DNA of 38,853 bases. It comes from CAYTCZ01 sp964436315. Its GTDB lineage: Bacteria > Actinomycetota > Thermoleophilia > Gaiellales > Gaiellaceae. The translations under genes and the position numbers were made by a program. Of the stretch, positions 14,772-22,490 are shown piece by piece (the stretch's first letter is position 1; each line of letters opens with the position of its first letter). The stretch covers positions 1-38,853 of the forward strand of contig CAYTCZ010000021.1 of the NCBI GenBank assembly GCA_964436315.1, written 5' to 3'. Under the pieces are notes generated by a model, which saw nothing but the letters and a program-made list of their open reading frames with translations, was not told the origin of the DNA and searched no databases.

Positions 14772-15683
14772 CTACCGGCGGGGTCCTGGCCCCTCGGTCC
14801 GCCTCTTCCGGTACGGGATCTTTGCCCCCGGGCCGCGGTATTCCGTACCGCGGAACCGGTACGGGCGATAGAAAGGTTGATGGTTGAAGACCGCATCGAG
14901 AGCCTCCTCGGTGAGGCTCCAGAGAGGAGGCCAGGAGAAAGCATCGTCGCCCGGGGGCCAGACCTGGATCAGCTGTCCCTGTGGCGACCGGATCATCGCC
15001 TGATCGGTCCGGCGGTGAACGCCAAAGACTTTGAGCGCCATGTGGCCGAAGACCGCGAGGACGCTGTAGGCCTCGGTATTACGACCATCGGCCTCGCCGA
15101 GGTTGACGACCAGACGCGCGGCGAGGGCTCCGATATGTGGCGCCCGGTAGCGGCCGTATCCGACATAGACGTTCGAGTGTGGCTCGTTGCGCTCTCGGAG
15201 CGCTCGCCGATGCTGTTTCGGCACGCCCGTGCTCTTGCGCTCGACGGCGAGGATCGAGTACGCCGTCCGCGTTGCCCATGCTGCGAGCAGACGCTGCTCC
15301 TCGGGACTGTAGGAACGCGCGCCGCTCTCGACCAGCGGCCGGACGAGCGGGGTCGCTTCTGCGTCGAGTTTCGCTGCCCACTCATCGCACCGAGCGCAAA
15401 GGACGCGTGCCGAGTACTCGGCGAAATCGAGCTCCGTTCGATCCTTTGCGATCTCATCGATCGACTGGTGCAACGGATGAACCAGGTCGGTGTCGCCAAG
15501 TTGTGCCCCAGACGGGACGGGCAACGGGACCGGATCCGCCGGTTCCCCATCCCCGCCGGGTTTTCCGGCGACCATGTGCTCGATCCGGGCGCCGCCGAGC
15601 CCGAGGACCTGGGGCACCCAGAGCGGGATCGCGTGGTCGTCCGCCACCGCCGTGGCACCGCAATAGAAGCAAGCTCGTGCCAT
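14772..15683 (-). CDS. hypothetical protein with HNH-like zinc site (CxxC-H-CxxC)
   Basis: 303 residues. The N terminus has C5xxC8, then DDHAIPLW with H17, and later CARCDEW (C96, C99), which matches the zinc site of HNH/treble-clef proteins. The rest (EEQRLLAAWATRTAY, then a mostly beta C-terminal domain) recalls a family of actinobacterial proteins with a CxxC..H..CxxCNxGW layout that has no firm function. The canonical HNH nuclease catalytic residues are not clear. I start at 15683 so that the first CxxC lies close to the N terminus; an in-frame ATG at 15695 is possible. It follows the GMC small-subunit gene by about 60 bases. Confidence 0.65.
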   Translation of the reverse strand: MARACFYCGATAVADDHAIPLWVPQVLGLGGARIEHMVAGKPGGDGEPADPVPLPVPSGAQLGDTDLVHPLHQSIDEIAKDRTELDFAEYSARVLCARCDEWAAKLDAEATPLVRPLVESGARSYSPEEQRLLAAWATRTAYSILAVERKSTGVPKQHRRALRERNEPHSNVYVGYGRYRAPHIGALAARLVVNLGEADGRNTEAYSVLAVFGHMALKVFGVHRRTDQAMIRSPQGQLIQVWPPGDDAFSWPPLWSLTEEALDAVFNHQPFYRPYRFRGTEYRGPGAKIPYRKRRTEGPGPRR

Positions 15684-15743
15684 TGCGAACACCATAGCGA
15701 GCAGGCGCGCGAGTTACCCAGGCGGACCCCGCTCTGCGATCGG

Positions 15744-16190
15744 TCAGTTCCTGGGCGTCGATCGGTAAATTGGGCCGCGCTCGTAGACGCGTTCGAGCAG
15801 GCCTTCGTCGGCGTAGTCCGGGAGAGGGTCGATCATCACTTGCTCCGGCGTCTGTCCCGGGTACCCGAGCAGGCGCTTCACCTCGGGATGCATGTAATAG
15901 CCACCGACAACGGCGGTGACGAGCGCTTCGTAGCCTGAGGCGTCCTCGGTCCGGAGCTTCTCGATCCAGGCGATCGCGTCGCCTACATCGGGGGCCGCGT
16001 CGAGGGCGCGCTGGAGGTCGCTCGCCAGATCGGGACGCGAGGCAAGAACCTGGTCGAGTTGGCGACCGCCGATGTCCACACTGCTTGCCGCCGGCATGCC
16101 GTCCGCTTCCGGAATCAACCCGTCAGCGACGGCGGCAAGCCGCGAGCGAAGGCTCTGGTCGAACCGGTCCGAGGCGTCTTGTGGCTTCAT
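15744..16190 (-). CDS. gluconate 2-dehydrogenase subunit 3-like small subunit
   Basis: 148 residues starting MKPQDASDRF and containing LIPEADGMPAAS and GGYYMHPEVKRLLGYPGQ. This pattern matches the small (subunit 3) partner of membrane-associated GMC dehydrogenases, which helps fold, export or anchor the large flavoprotein. No Tat signal is seen, although subunits of this type often carry one. The ATG overlaps the GMC stop (ATGA), so the two are translationally coupled. Confidence 0.75.
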   Translation of the reverse strand: MKPQDASDRFDQSLRSRLAAVADGLIPEADGMPAASSVDIGGRQLDQVLASRPDLASDLQRALDAAPDVGDAIAWIEKLRTEDASGYEALVTAVVGGYYMHPEVKRLLGYPGQTPEQVMIDPLPDYADEGLLERVYERGPIYRSTPRN

Positions 16191-17803
16191 ACCGGCACGC
16201 GTTGGCTTGCTCGCCGCTCGACCAGTGCATCCGCGAAGCGGAGGGCGAGGGACGAGATCGTATTCGTCGGATTGACGCCTCCCGAAGTGACAAAGACGCT
16301 CCCGTCGACGATGTACAGGTTGCCAACGTCGTGGGTCTTCCCCCACGGATCGACGACCGACGACTCCGGATCGGTCCCCATACGCGCCGTTCCCAGGAGG
16401 TGCCAGCCGGCGTCCCGCATGAGCGGAAGCGAATTGACGTGGAGGGCACCGGCCTCGAGCATCGACTCGGTCGCTCGCTCGACATGGAAGTCGAGGAGTC
16501 GCCGCGAATTGTCCGTGGTCGTGTAGGTGACCTTCACCCCGGGTAGGCCTGCGCTGTCGACGAGTTCCCCGTCGAGTTCCACGCCGTTTCGTTCGTCGGG
16601 CAGGTCTTCGCCGAAGATTCCCCAGCTGAGACAGTGGCCGAAGCGTTCCCGGACGTGGCGATGGTGCTCGGGACCCCAGACCGCACTCGCTGCTCGGGCC
16701 GGCAGCGCGGCATTCATCGGTCCTCCGGTCGACGGCGCCAGACTCCACTTCGCACCGCGCACGAACCCGCGGTCCTTGTCTGTCTCGTAGAACTCGAGAC
16801 AGTGGATCCTGGAGCCGACGTTGCCTCGCCAGGTCTCGAGGAATTGTTCGAACACACCGGTAACGACGGCGAAGGGATGCATCATCAGGCGGCGCCCGAC
16901 GAGCCCGCTCGAATTCGCGAGCCCGTCAGGGAACTCACTGTTCGCGGATAGCAAGAGGAGGCGCGCCGTCCCGACGGCATTCGCGGCCAGCACCACGATA
17001 TCTGCGTGCGCGACGTGCATGCTCCCAGCCTCGTCGACGTACTCGGCTCCCTTGACGAGGCGGCCGGTGTCGGTCACGAGGCGTGTCACTCGCGCCCCGG
17101 TGATGAGGCGGGCACCACTCTCGATCGCCCGAGGCCAGTGGGTCACATCCGTAGAAGCCTTCGCGGTTTCAGGACACCCCTGCATGCAGGAGCCCCATTG
17201 CGCGCAGGCGTGTCGTCCCTGGTAAGGAGCGGAAAGGACTGCGTTTGGCGCCGGCCACCAGTGCCAGCCGAGCCGGTCATGCGCCCGAACGACGTCGATG
17301 ACTCCGTCCCCGAGCGGTAGCGGGGGGAGCGGTAGGTCGGCCCCCTCCGGGTACGCGGGGTCGCCCGCAAAGCCCGAGACGCCGACGTCACGCGCGATCC
17401 GGTCGTAGTACGGCTCGAGTTCCTCGTAGGTCAGAGGCCAGTCGTCGGCGACGCCGTCGAGGGTCTTGACGCGGAAGTCCGAGGGGAGCATGCGCGGCCA
17501 ATCGCCCGCGTATAGGATCGTCGACCCTCCGACGCCGCTAAACATGAGCGGAGCGATCTCCGAGCCCTTGGCATTGATCGGATAGTCAGCGGGGCCCTGG
17601 CGCACGTTCGGGTCGGCCGACCATTGCTTCAGGATCTGCAGTTCCCAGTCGGGCTTGGGGCCCGGATACTCGTCGCGCTCGGGCCAGGTTCCCTGCTCGA
17701 GACACAGGACGTCGCAGCCCGCCTCGGCGAGGCGCCTCCCAACAACTCCTCCCGCGGCGCCAGCTCCGATGATGAGAACATCGGCGCGGCTCGAAGCCTT
17801 CAC
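16187..17803 (-). CDS. GMC-family FAD-dependent oxidoreductase (large subunit)
   Basis: A 538-residue flavoprotein. The N-terminal DVLIIGAGAAGG (G13, G15) binds FAD. A cysteine-rich stretch CAQWGSCMQGCPETAK near 210 is typical of gluconate- or sugar-dehydrogenase-type members. The C-terminal WHLLGTARMG and GGVNPTNTISS supply the catalytic His/Asn and FAD contacts. Members oxidise alcohol groups of sugars or sugar acids and pass electrons to a cytochrome or quinone; no cytochrome subunit is present here. The GTG at 17803 overlaps the GS-like stop (GTGA) and agrees with where homology starts, so the longer frame to 17854 is rejected. Confidence 0.87.
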   Translation of the reverse strand: MKASSRADVLIIGAGAAGGVVGRRLAEAGCDVLCLEQGTWPERDEYPGPKPDWELQILKQWSADPNVRQGPADYPINAKGSEIAPLMFSGVGGSTILYAGDWPRMLPSDFRVKTLDGVADDWPLTYEELEPYYDRIARDVGVSGFAGDPAYPEGADLPLPPLPLGDGVIDVVRAHDRLGWHWWPAPNAVLSAPYQGRHACAQWGSCMQGCPETAKASTDVTHWPRAIESGARLITGARVTRLVTDTGRLVKGAEYVDEAGSMHVAHADIVVLAANAVGTARLLLLSANSEFPDGLANSSGLVGRRLMMHPFAVVTGVFEQFLETWRGNVGSRIHCLEFYETDKDRGFVRGAKWSLAPSTGGPMNAALPARAASAVWGPEHHRHVRERFGHCLSWGIFGEDLPDERNGVELDGELVDSAGLPGVKVTYTTTDNSRRLLDFHVERATESMLEAGALHVNSLPLMRDAGWHLLGTARMGTDPESSVVDPWGKTHDVGNLYIVDGSVFVTSGGVNPTNTISSLALRFADALVERRASQRVPV

Positions 17804-19158
17804 GAGAGGAACAGGAACTGATCGTGTTCCCAGTCGGTGACTTCGTCGTGCCACTCGGCTGTGCCGTACTCGGGTAGCGCCGCTTTCGCCTTTGCGATCT
17901 CGTGGCGCTTCAGGGCCAAGAATGCTCTCGTGAACTCGGGATGGAACGCCTGCAACAACACATCGTCCTGCTCGAAAGCCTCGAGGGACTCCTCGAGCGT
18001 GAGCGGCAGCAGATCAAGATCGTCTCGGTGATAGGCGTTTGTCTCGAATGGCGGCGGAGGCTCGATTTGCCGCTGGAGCCCGTCGAGCATCGCAACGAGC
18101 ATGCCGGCGAATGCGAGATACGGATTCGAGGCACCTGATCCGAGACGATTCTCGATGTGGGTTCCATCGCCCCGCATGGCCTTGATCCGGATCGCGACCG
18201 ATCGATTCTCGAATCCCCAGGTCACGCTCGCGGGCGCATACGTGCCCTTGCGATAGCGCTTGGGGCAGTTGACGGTGGGGCCGAGCAGAGCGTTCAGTCC
18301 CCGGGCATGTGCGAGCAATCCACCCACTGCCCAGGAGAACTCCGGCGTGAGTTCGCCGGCGTCTGCGTTCCAGAAGACATTTCGGTCTCCATCGAAGAGG
18401 CTCATGTGGAGGTGGCTGCTCGAGCCGCTTTGGCCGGCGAGGGGCTTCGTCATAAAGCTGGCGATCAAGCCATGCTGGAGAGCGATCTCCTTCGCGTACG
18501 TCTTGTAGGTGAAGTTGTCGTCCCCCGCCTTAAGGCCGTCGACCGGCGCGAAGGTGATTTCATACTGCGTCGGCCCCCATTCCTGGTTGAGCGTTCGAGG
18601 CGAAAGGCCGAAGGCTCGCACGTCGCGCATGAGGTGCTGGAGAACCGGAAGCCGCTGGTTCGTCAGGGTTGTCGTGATGTCCGTTCCGCCGAACGGCGGT
18701 GCCAGAGTCTCGGCGCCCAGGAGATAGAACTCATACTCGGCCTGCATTCGCACCTGCAGCCCAAGTTCGGCCGCCCGCTCGATCTGGCTCCAGAGGACTC
18801 GACGAGGGCTTGCCTCAACGGAGCGGCCGTCCGAATACTCCGTGTCGCAGATCACGCGAGCCTGTCCGTTGACGTGCGGCAGAACCGTGAATGTTGAGAG
18901 GTCCGGCCACAACACCAGATCGGCGAACGTGAGGTCCTCCCCGAAACCGGTTCCCGTGGCAACCCAGCATTCGTGGTCCCAACAGTAAATGTCGCTCACG
19001 AGTGCCTGCCCGGCTTCGACGGTCGTCCAGAAGTGGTCGGTCGTCACCGTCTTCCCGCGAGACACGCCGTTCAGGTCCGGCGTCTCGAGGCGGATGAGCT
19101 CGACGCCGTGCTCGTCCAGGAGACGCTGCACCTCCTCGCGGTTCGGGTGGGGAGTCAT
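17800..19158 (-). CDS. glutamine-synthetase-like ligase (GlnA family, gamma-glutamyl type)
   Basis: 452 residues with the GS catalytic core: EYEFYLL (E141, E143), NQEWGPTQYEI, SSHLHMSL (H251), NCPKRY, ENRSVAIRI, and the C-terminal SNPYLAFAGMLVAMLDG. The N-terminal beta-grasp contains DLNGVSRGK, the form common in GS-like enzymes that ligate glutamate to amines such as polyamines or alkylamines rather than to ammonia. The adenylylation Tyr of GlnA is not evident. The ATG at 19158 (MTPHPNREEV) is chosen; the longer frame reads through the opposite-strand epimerase gene. It is first in the operon with the GMC subunits, which suggests oxidation and gamma-glutamylation of a shared substrate; that link is inference. 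Confidence 0.82.
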   Translation of the reverse strand: MTPHPNREEVQRLLDEHGVELIRLETPDLNGVSRGKTVTTDHFWTTVEAGQALVSDIYCWDHECWVATGTGFGEDLTFADLVLWPDLSTFTVLPHVNGQARVICDTEYSDGRSVEASPRRVLWSQIERAAELGLQVRMQAEYEFYLLGAETLAPPFGGTDITTTLTNQRLPVLQHLMRDVRAFGLSPRTLNQEWGPTQYEITFAPVDGLKAGDDNFTYKTYAKEIALQHGLIASFMTKPLAGQSGSSSHLHMSLFDGDRNVFWNADAGELTPEFSWAVGGLLAHARGLNALLGPTVNCPKRYRKGTYAPASVTWGFENRSVAIRIKAMRGDGTHIENRLGSGASNPYLAFAGMLVAMLDGLQRQIEPPPPFETNAYHRDDLDLLPLTLEESLEAFEQDDVLLQAFHPEFTRAFLALKRHEIAKAKAALPEYGTAEWHDEVTDWEHDQFLFLS

Positions 19159-19171
19159 CGCCCGCCGAATC

Positions 19172-19203
19172 TTGACACCTTGCCGCCGGCTCGACAGTAA
19201 TCT
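19172..19203 (+). promoter_or_regulatory. putative promoter for the epimerase operon
   Basis: A consensus -35 (TTGACA, 19172-19177) is followed by CAGTAATCT; the best -10 is CAGTAA with 17-base spacing or TAATCT at 20. The site lies between divergent starts at 19158 and 19226. Confidence 0.45.
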
Positions 19204-19225
19204 GCTCGTACGCCTGGAACCTGAC

Positions 19226-20293
19226 ATGAGCTCGACGGACGCACAAAACGCTAACTCTGACGTCGTCGCCGACGAGCTCCGGGCCATCGGCGATGTCGAG
19301 ACGTTGGAGGAGCGGCTCTCGCGGCCCACGGAGGGTGTCGTCGCCGATCTTGCGTCGCTTGACGGCGACATCCTGATCCTTGGCGTCGGCGGCAAGATGG
19401 GCCCGACGCTCGCCCGCATGGCGAAACGGGCCGCGCCCGAGAAGTCCGTCATCGGTGTCGCCCGCTTCAGCGACCCGTCGGTGGAGGAGACCCTCGCGGC
19501 GCACGGGGTCGAAACGATCCGGGCGGACCTGCTGGACCGTGACGAGGTCGCGCGATTGCCCCGAGCGCCGAACGTTATCTTCATGGCAGGCCAGAAGTTC
19601 GGCACGGACGATGCGCCCTCGCGCACGTGGGCGATGAATACATTCTTGCCGGCGCTGGTCGCCGAGGTGATGACCGACAGCAGGCTGGTCACCTTCTCGA
19701 CCGGCTGCGTCTACGCCTTCGTGAGCGTCGAGTCAGGCGGTGCGACCGAGGAAACGGCGCTCACACCTCCGCCCGGCGACTACGCGGCAAGCTGCGTCGG
19801 CCGCGAGCGGATCATCCGCTTCTTCTCGGAGACGCACGGCACGCCGGGCCGTCTCTTTCGTCTCAACTACGCGATCGACCTCCGTTACGGCGTGCTGCAC
19901 GACGTCGCCCGCCGCGTGCGCGACGACGAGCCAATCGACGTAACGATGGGTCATGTCAACGTCATCTGGCAGGGCGATGCAAACGCGATGGCTCTGCGTT
20001 GCCTTGCGCACACAACGACGCCAACGGAACCGCTGAATGTGACGGGTCCGGAGACGATCTCCGTCCGCTGGCTCGCGGGCGCGTTCGGCGAGCGGCTCGG
20101 AAAACGGCCGACGATCGTGGGAGAGGAAGCTCCGACTGCCTGGCTGAGTAACGCGAGCCGCGCTTTTGCCCTCTTCGGTCATCCCTCGGTCTCGCTCGAG
20201 ACGATGATCGACTGGGTGGCCGACTGGGTCGCACGCGACATGCCGAGCCTCGCAAAGCCCACCCAATTCGAGGTTCGGGATGGCTCCTATTAA
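19226..20293 (+). CDS. NAD-dependent epimerase/dehydratase family (SDR) protein
   Basis: 355 residues of the extended SDR fold. The dinucleotide motif is GVGGKMG at 53-59. The active-site region reads STGCVYAF and DYAASCVGRE, so Tyr186 of the YxxxK pair is kept but Lys is Cys190. I have the impression that a subfamily of epimerase-like proteins shares the YxxSCVGRE form, but cannot check it. The missing Lys argues for unusual catalysis or a non-catalytic role. Later blocks (FRLNYAIDLRYGVL, VNVIWQGDANAMALRCL, NVTGPE) are typical of sugar-nucleotide epimerases. The ATG at 19226 is the first codon of the homologous region. The next gene overlaps it by 14 bases. Confidence 0.82.
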   Translation: MSSTDAQNANSDVVADELRAIGDVETLEERLSRPTEGVVADLASLDGDILILGVGGKMGPTLARMAKRAAPEKSVIGVARFSDPSVEETLAAHGVETIRADLLDRDEVARLPRAPNVIFMAGQKFGTDDAPSRTWAMNTFLPALVAEVMTDSRLVTFSTGCVYAFVSVESGGATEETALTPPPGDYAASCVGRERIIRFFSETHGTPGRLFRLNYAIDLRYGVLHDVARRVRDDEPIDVTMGHVNVIWQGDANAMALRCLAHTTTPTEPLNVTGPETISVRWLAGAFGERLGKRPTIVGEEAPTAWLSNASRAFALFGHPSVSLETMIDWVADWVARDMPSLAKPTQFEVRDGSY

Positions 20294-21137
20294 GTGCTCT
20301 GAGAGCGGTGCGCTCGACGCTGCGCTCGTCGACCTGCAGGAGTCGGATGTCGCCGTAGGCATCGCGCTCGTGGAGGAAGCGGGCTGGAATCAGACGGCCG
20401 AGGACTGGTTGCTGATGATCCGCCTTGGTCGAGCATTTGCCATCTCCGCGGACGGTCGGCTTGTCGCGACGGGCCTCGCGCTCCCGTATCCGCCGGACTT
20501 CGGTTGGATCAGCATGGTGCTGGTGCACGGCCCCTTTCGGCGACACGGGCTCGCCACACGACTCCTCGAGCGGTCGATCTCAGAGCTGCGAGACCGGGGT
20601 CTCGTTCCGGTACTCGACGCGACGCCGGCCGGAAAACTGGTCTACGAGCGGATAGGGTTCCGAGCGATCGAGGCGTTGACCCGTTGGCGGGGAGAGGGCG
20701 GCGGCCCCGAATCCTTCTCGCTCCCAGGAATGTCGATCGGTGACCTGCATAGCGTTGGCGAGCTCGACAAGACTGCCTTCGGCGCCGACCGGCTGACCAT
20801 CCTTGCTGACCTGCACGCTCGACCGGGCGCCGTATCGCTCCACAATCCCAGCGGAGGTGGCTTCCTTCTCTCTCGCCAAGGGCGCACGGCGACTCAAATT
20901 GGTCCTCTCGTCGCGCGAGAGACCGAGACGGCTCTCGGGTTGCTCCGGTCTGGGCTCGCCGCCATCTCCGGTCCTGTGGTGATCGACGTGCCCAACCGCG
21001 AAACGGAGCTCACGAGACTCCTCGCCGAGAGCGGATTTCGACCCGAGCGGCCTTTCGTCCGGATGGCGCTCGAACGCGACACCGGCTTCGGAGAGGCTGC
21101 ATTCGTCCGCGCCGTTACCGGCCCGGAGCTCGGTTAG
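20280..21137 (+). CDS. GNAT-family N-acetyltransferase with C-terminal accessory domain
   Basis: 285 residues. The N-terminal half has the GNAT core: ISMVLVHGPFRRHGLATRLL contains the acetyl-CoA binding R/Q-x-x-G-x-G/A pattern (FRRHGLA), followed by a helix and YERIGFRA. The C-terminal half carries a second domain seen in YitH-like acetyltransferases (AAISGPVVIDVPNRE and LLAESGFRPERPFVRMAL). Start and stop overlap or touch the neighbouring genes, so it is in the same transcript as the epimerase and the DapA-like gene. The acceptor, probably an amine of the pathway's sugar or amino acid, is unknown. Confidence 0.82.
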   Translation: MAPIKCSESGALDAALVDLQESDVAVGIALVEEAGWNQTAEDWLLMIRLGRAFAISADGRLVATGLALPYPPDFGWISMVLVHGPFRRHGLATRLLERSISELRDRGLVPVLDATPAGKLVYERIGFRAIEALTRWRGEGGGPESFSLPGMSIGDLHSVGELDKTAFGADRLTILADLHARPGAVSLHNPSGGGFLLSRQGRTATQIGPLVARETETALGLLRSGLAAISGPVVIDVPNRETELTRLLAESGFRPERPFVRMALERDTGFGEAAFVRAVTGPELG

Positions 21138-21143
21138 CGGGAA

Positions 21144-22196
21144 ATGCCGCCGTTGCACTGGCGCGATATCCCCGCGGAAACGCTCGCCGTCTTTCGCGAT
21201 GGCACGGTCATTCCCGCTCACCCGCTGGCCCTCGATGCGCATCGCCAGCTCGATCTACGCCGTCAGCGAGCGCTGACCCGCTACTACCTGGACGCCGGTG
21301 CGGGCGGGCTGGCAGTTGGTGTCCACACGACCCAGTTTGGAATCCGCGAGGCAGGGCTCTACCGACCGGTGCTCGAGCTCGCAGCCCAGACGGCGGCCGA
21401 TTGGACTTCCCGTCCGGTGTTCCTGATCGCCGGTGCGGTCGGGTCGACCGAGCAGGCCGTTGCCGAGGCCCAAACGGCGCGCTCGCTTGGGTATCACGCT
21501 GTCCTGCTCAGCCTCGGGGCGCTCGAGGGCGAGGACGAGGATGCACTGATCGCTCACTGCGAGGCAGTCGCCGAGGTGATACCGGTACTCGGCTTTTACC
21601 TGCAACGCGCCGTTGGCGGTATCGCGCTTCCCCGCAGCTTCTGGCGGCGATTCGCCGCGATCGAGAACGTGATCGGCATCAAGGCCGCGCCGTTCAACCG
21701 GTACGAGACGCTCGACGTCGTCCACGGTGTCGCCGAGGCTGGAGCCGCCGAGCGTGTGTCCCTCTACACCGGCAACGACGACCACATCGTGCTCGACCTG
21801 ACCGTGCCCTTCCGCTCTGAGGCCGGTGAGTTGCGGTTCGTCGGCGGCCTCCTTGGCCACTGGTCGGTGTGGGCGCGCACCGCTGCCGACATCCTCGAGC
21901 AGTGCCGCGCGATTCGGGGCGTTGGCGTCGTCCCTGCGGAGCTCCTTGCTCTCGACAGCGCGATAACCGATTGCAACGCCGCCTTCTTCGACGTTGCGAA
22001 CGACTTTCACGGCGTGATCGCTGGCTGTCACGAAGTTCTTCGCCGCCAGGGGCTGCTTGAGGGCCGCTGGTGCCTCGATCCTGGCGAGGATCTCGGCCCC
22101 GGCCAGGCGCAGGCAATTGAACGCGTGTATCGCCTGTATCCCGAGCTCGCCGACGACGACTTCGTGGCCGCGAACCTCGATCGCTGGTTGGCCTAA
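21144..22196 (+). CDS. dihydrodipicolinate synthase/N-acetylneuraminate lyase (DapA/NAL) family protein
   Basis: A 350-residue class I aldolase-type barrel. K180 in NVIGIKAAPFNR is the Schiff-base lysine. Tyr152 in LGFYLQ and the GAGGLAVGVHTTQF block (Gly/Thr pair binding the alpha-keto acid) are at family positions. Members include DapA, sialic acid lyase, KDG aldolase and 5-dehydro-4-deoxyglucarate dehydratase. The GGVHTTQFG form and context with an epimerase and a sugar-type dehydrogenase suggest catabolism of a keto sugar acid rather than lysine biosynthesis. It starts six bases after the GNAT stop. Confidence 0.85.
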   Translation: MPPLHWRDIPAETLAVFRDGTVIPAHPLALDAHRQLDLRRQRALTRYYLDAGAGGLAVGVHTTQFGIREAGLYRPVLELAAQTAADWTSRPVFLIAGAVGSTEQAVAEAQTARSLGYHAVLLSLGALEGEDEDALIAHCEAVAEVIPVLGFYLQRAVGGIALPRSFWRRFAAIENVIGIKAAPFNRYETLDVVHGVAEAGAAERVSLYTGNDDHIVLDLTVPFRSEAGELRFVGGLLGHWSVWARTAADILEQCRAIRGVGVVPAELLALDSAITDCNAAFFDVANDFHGVIAGCHEVLRRQGLLEGRWCLDPGEDLGPGQAQAIERVYRLYPELADDDFVAANLDRWLA

Positions 22197-22257
22197 CCAA
22201 TCTCAGGCCCCGTTGATCGACCTCGGGCACCGGTGTGGTACGAATTTCTCGGATCGC

Positions 22258-22267
22258 ACGTCGGACC
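22258..22267 (+). repeat. direct repeat ACGTCGGACC (copy 1 of 2)
   Basis: The same ten bases recur at 22350-22359, both in the leader region of the ABC transporter operon. They may be regulator half-sites; nothing further supports this. Confidence 0.3.
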
Positions 22268-22277
22268 AATTCCGGCC

Positions 22278-22307
22278 TTGAAAGCCACCCGGAGTTCGCG
22301 TTAGTGT
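22278..22307 (+). promoter_or_regulatory. putative promoter for the ABC transporter operon
   Basis: TTGAAA (22278-22283) and TAGTGT (22302-22307) are 18 bases apart in the 205-base gap before the substrate-binding protein. The leader would be about 90 bases and holds the second ACGTCGGACC repeat and the inverted repeat at 22371. Confidence 0.45.
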
Positions 22308-22370
22308 TGGCCGAGTCTGGGGAGCGTCACTAACCTCCGGGCGTCCGCGACGTCGGACCTGACGAGGCAA

Positions 22371-22384
22371 GCAATTGGCATTGC
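22371..22384. promoter_or_regulatory. inverted repeat GCAAT-TGGC-ATTGC near the ribosome-binding site
   Basis: A perfect five-base inverted repeat with four-base spacer sits directly before the GGAAAGGAG site of the substrate-binding protein gene. It could be an operator or an RNA hairpin limiting translation; no regulator gene is nearby. Confidence 0.3.
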
Positions 22385-22400
22385 GGAAAGGAGTGGAGGG

Positions 22401-22490
22401 GATGGCTGAAGAGAGGCCAACCGGAGACGGGATGGCTGAGGAGGAGCCAACCGTCGAGGAGGTGGCTGAGGAGGCATCGAACGGACGGGC
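22401..22490 (+). repeat. three 30-bp tandem repeats at the 5' end of the substrate-binding protein gene
   Basis: The GATGGCTGA / GGTGGCTGA unit recurs at 22401, 22431 and 22461, encoding MAEE/VAEE-type ten-residue repeats. The first two units each provide an ATG. Confidence 0.75.
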
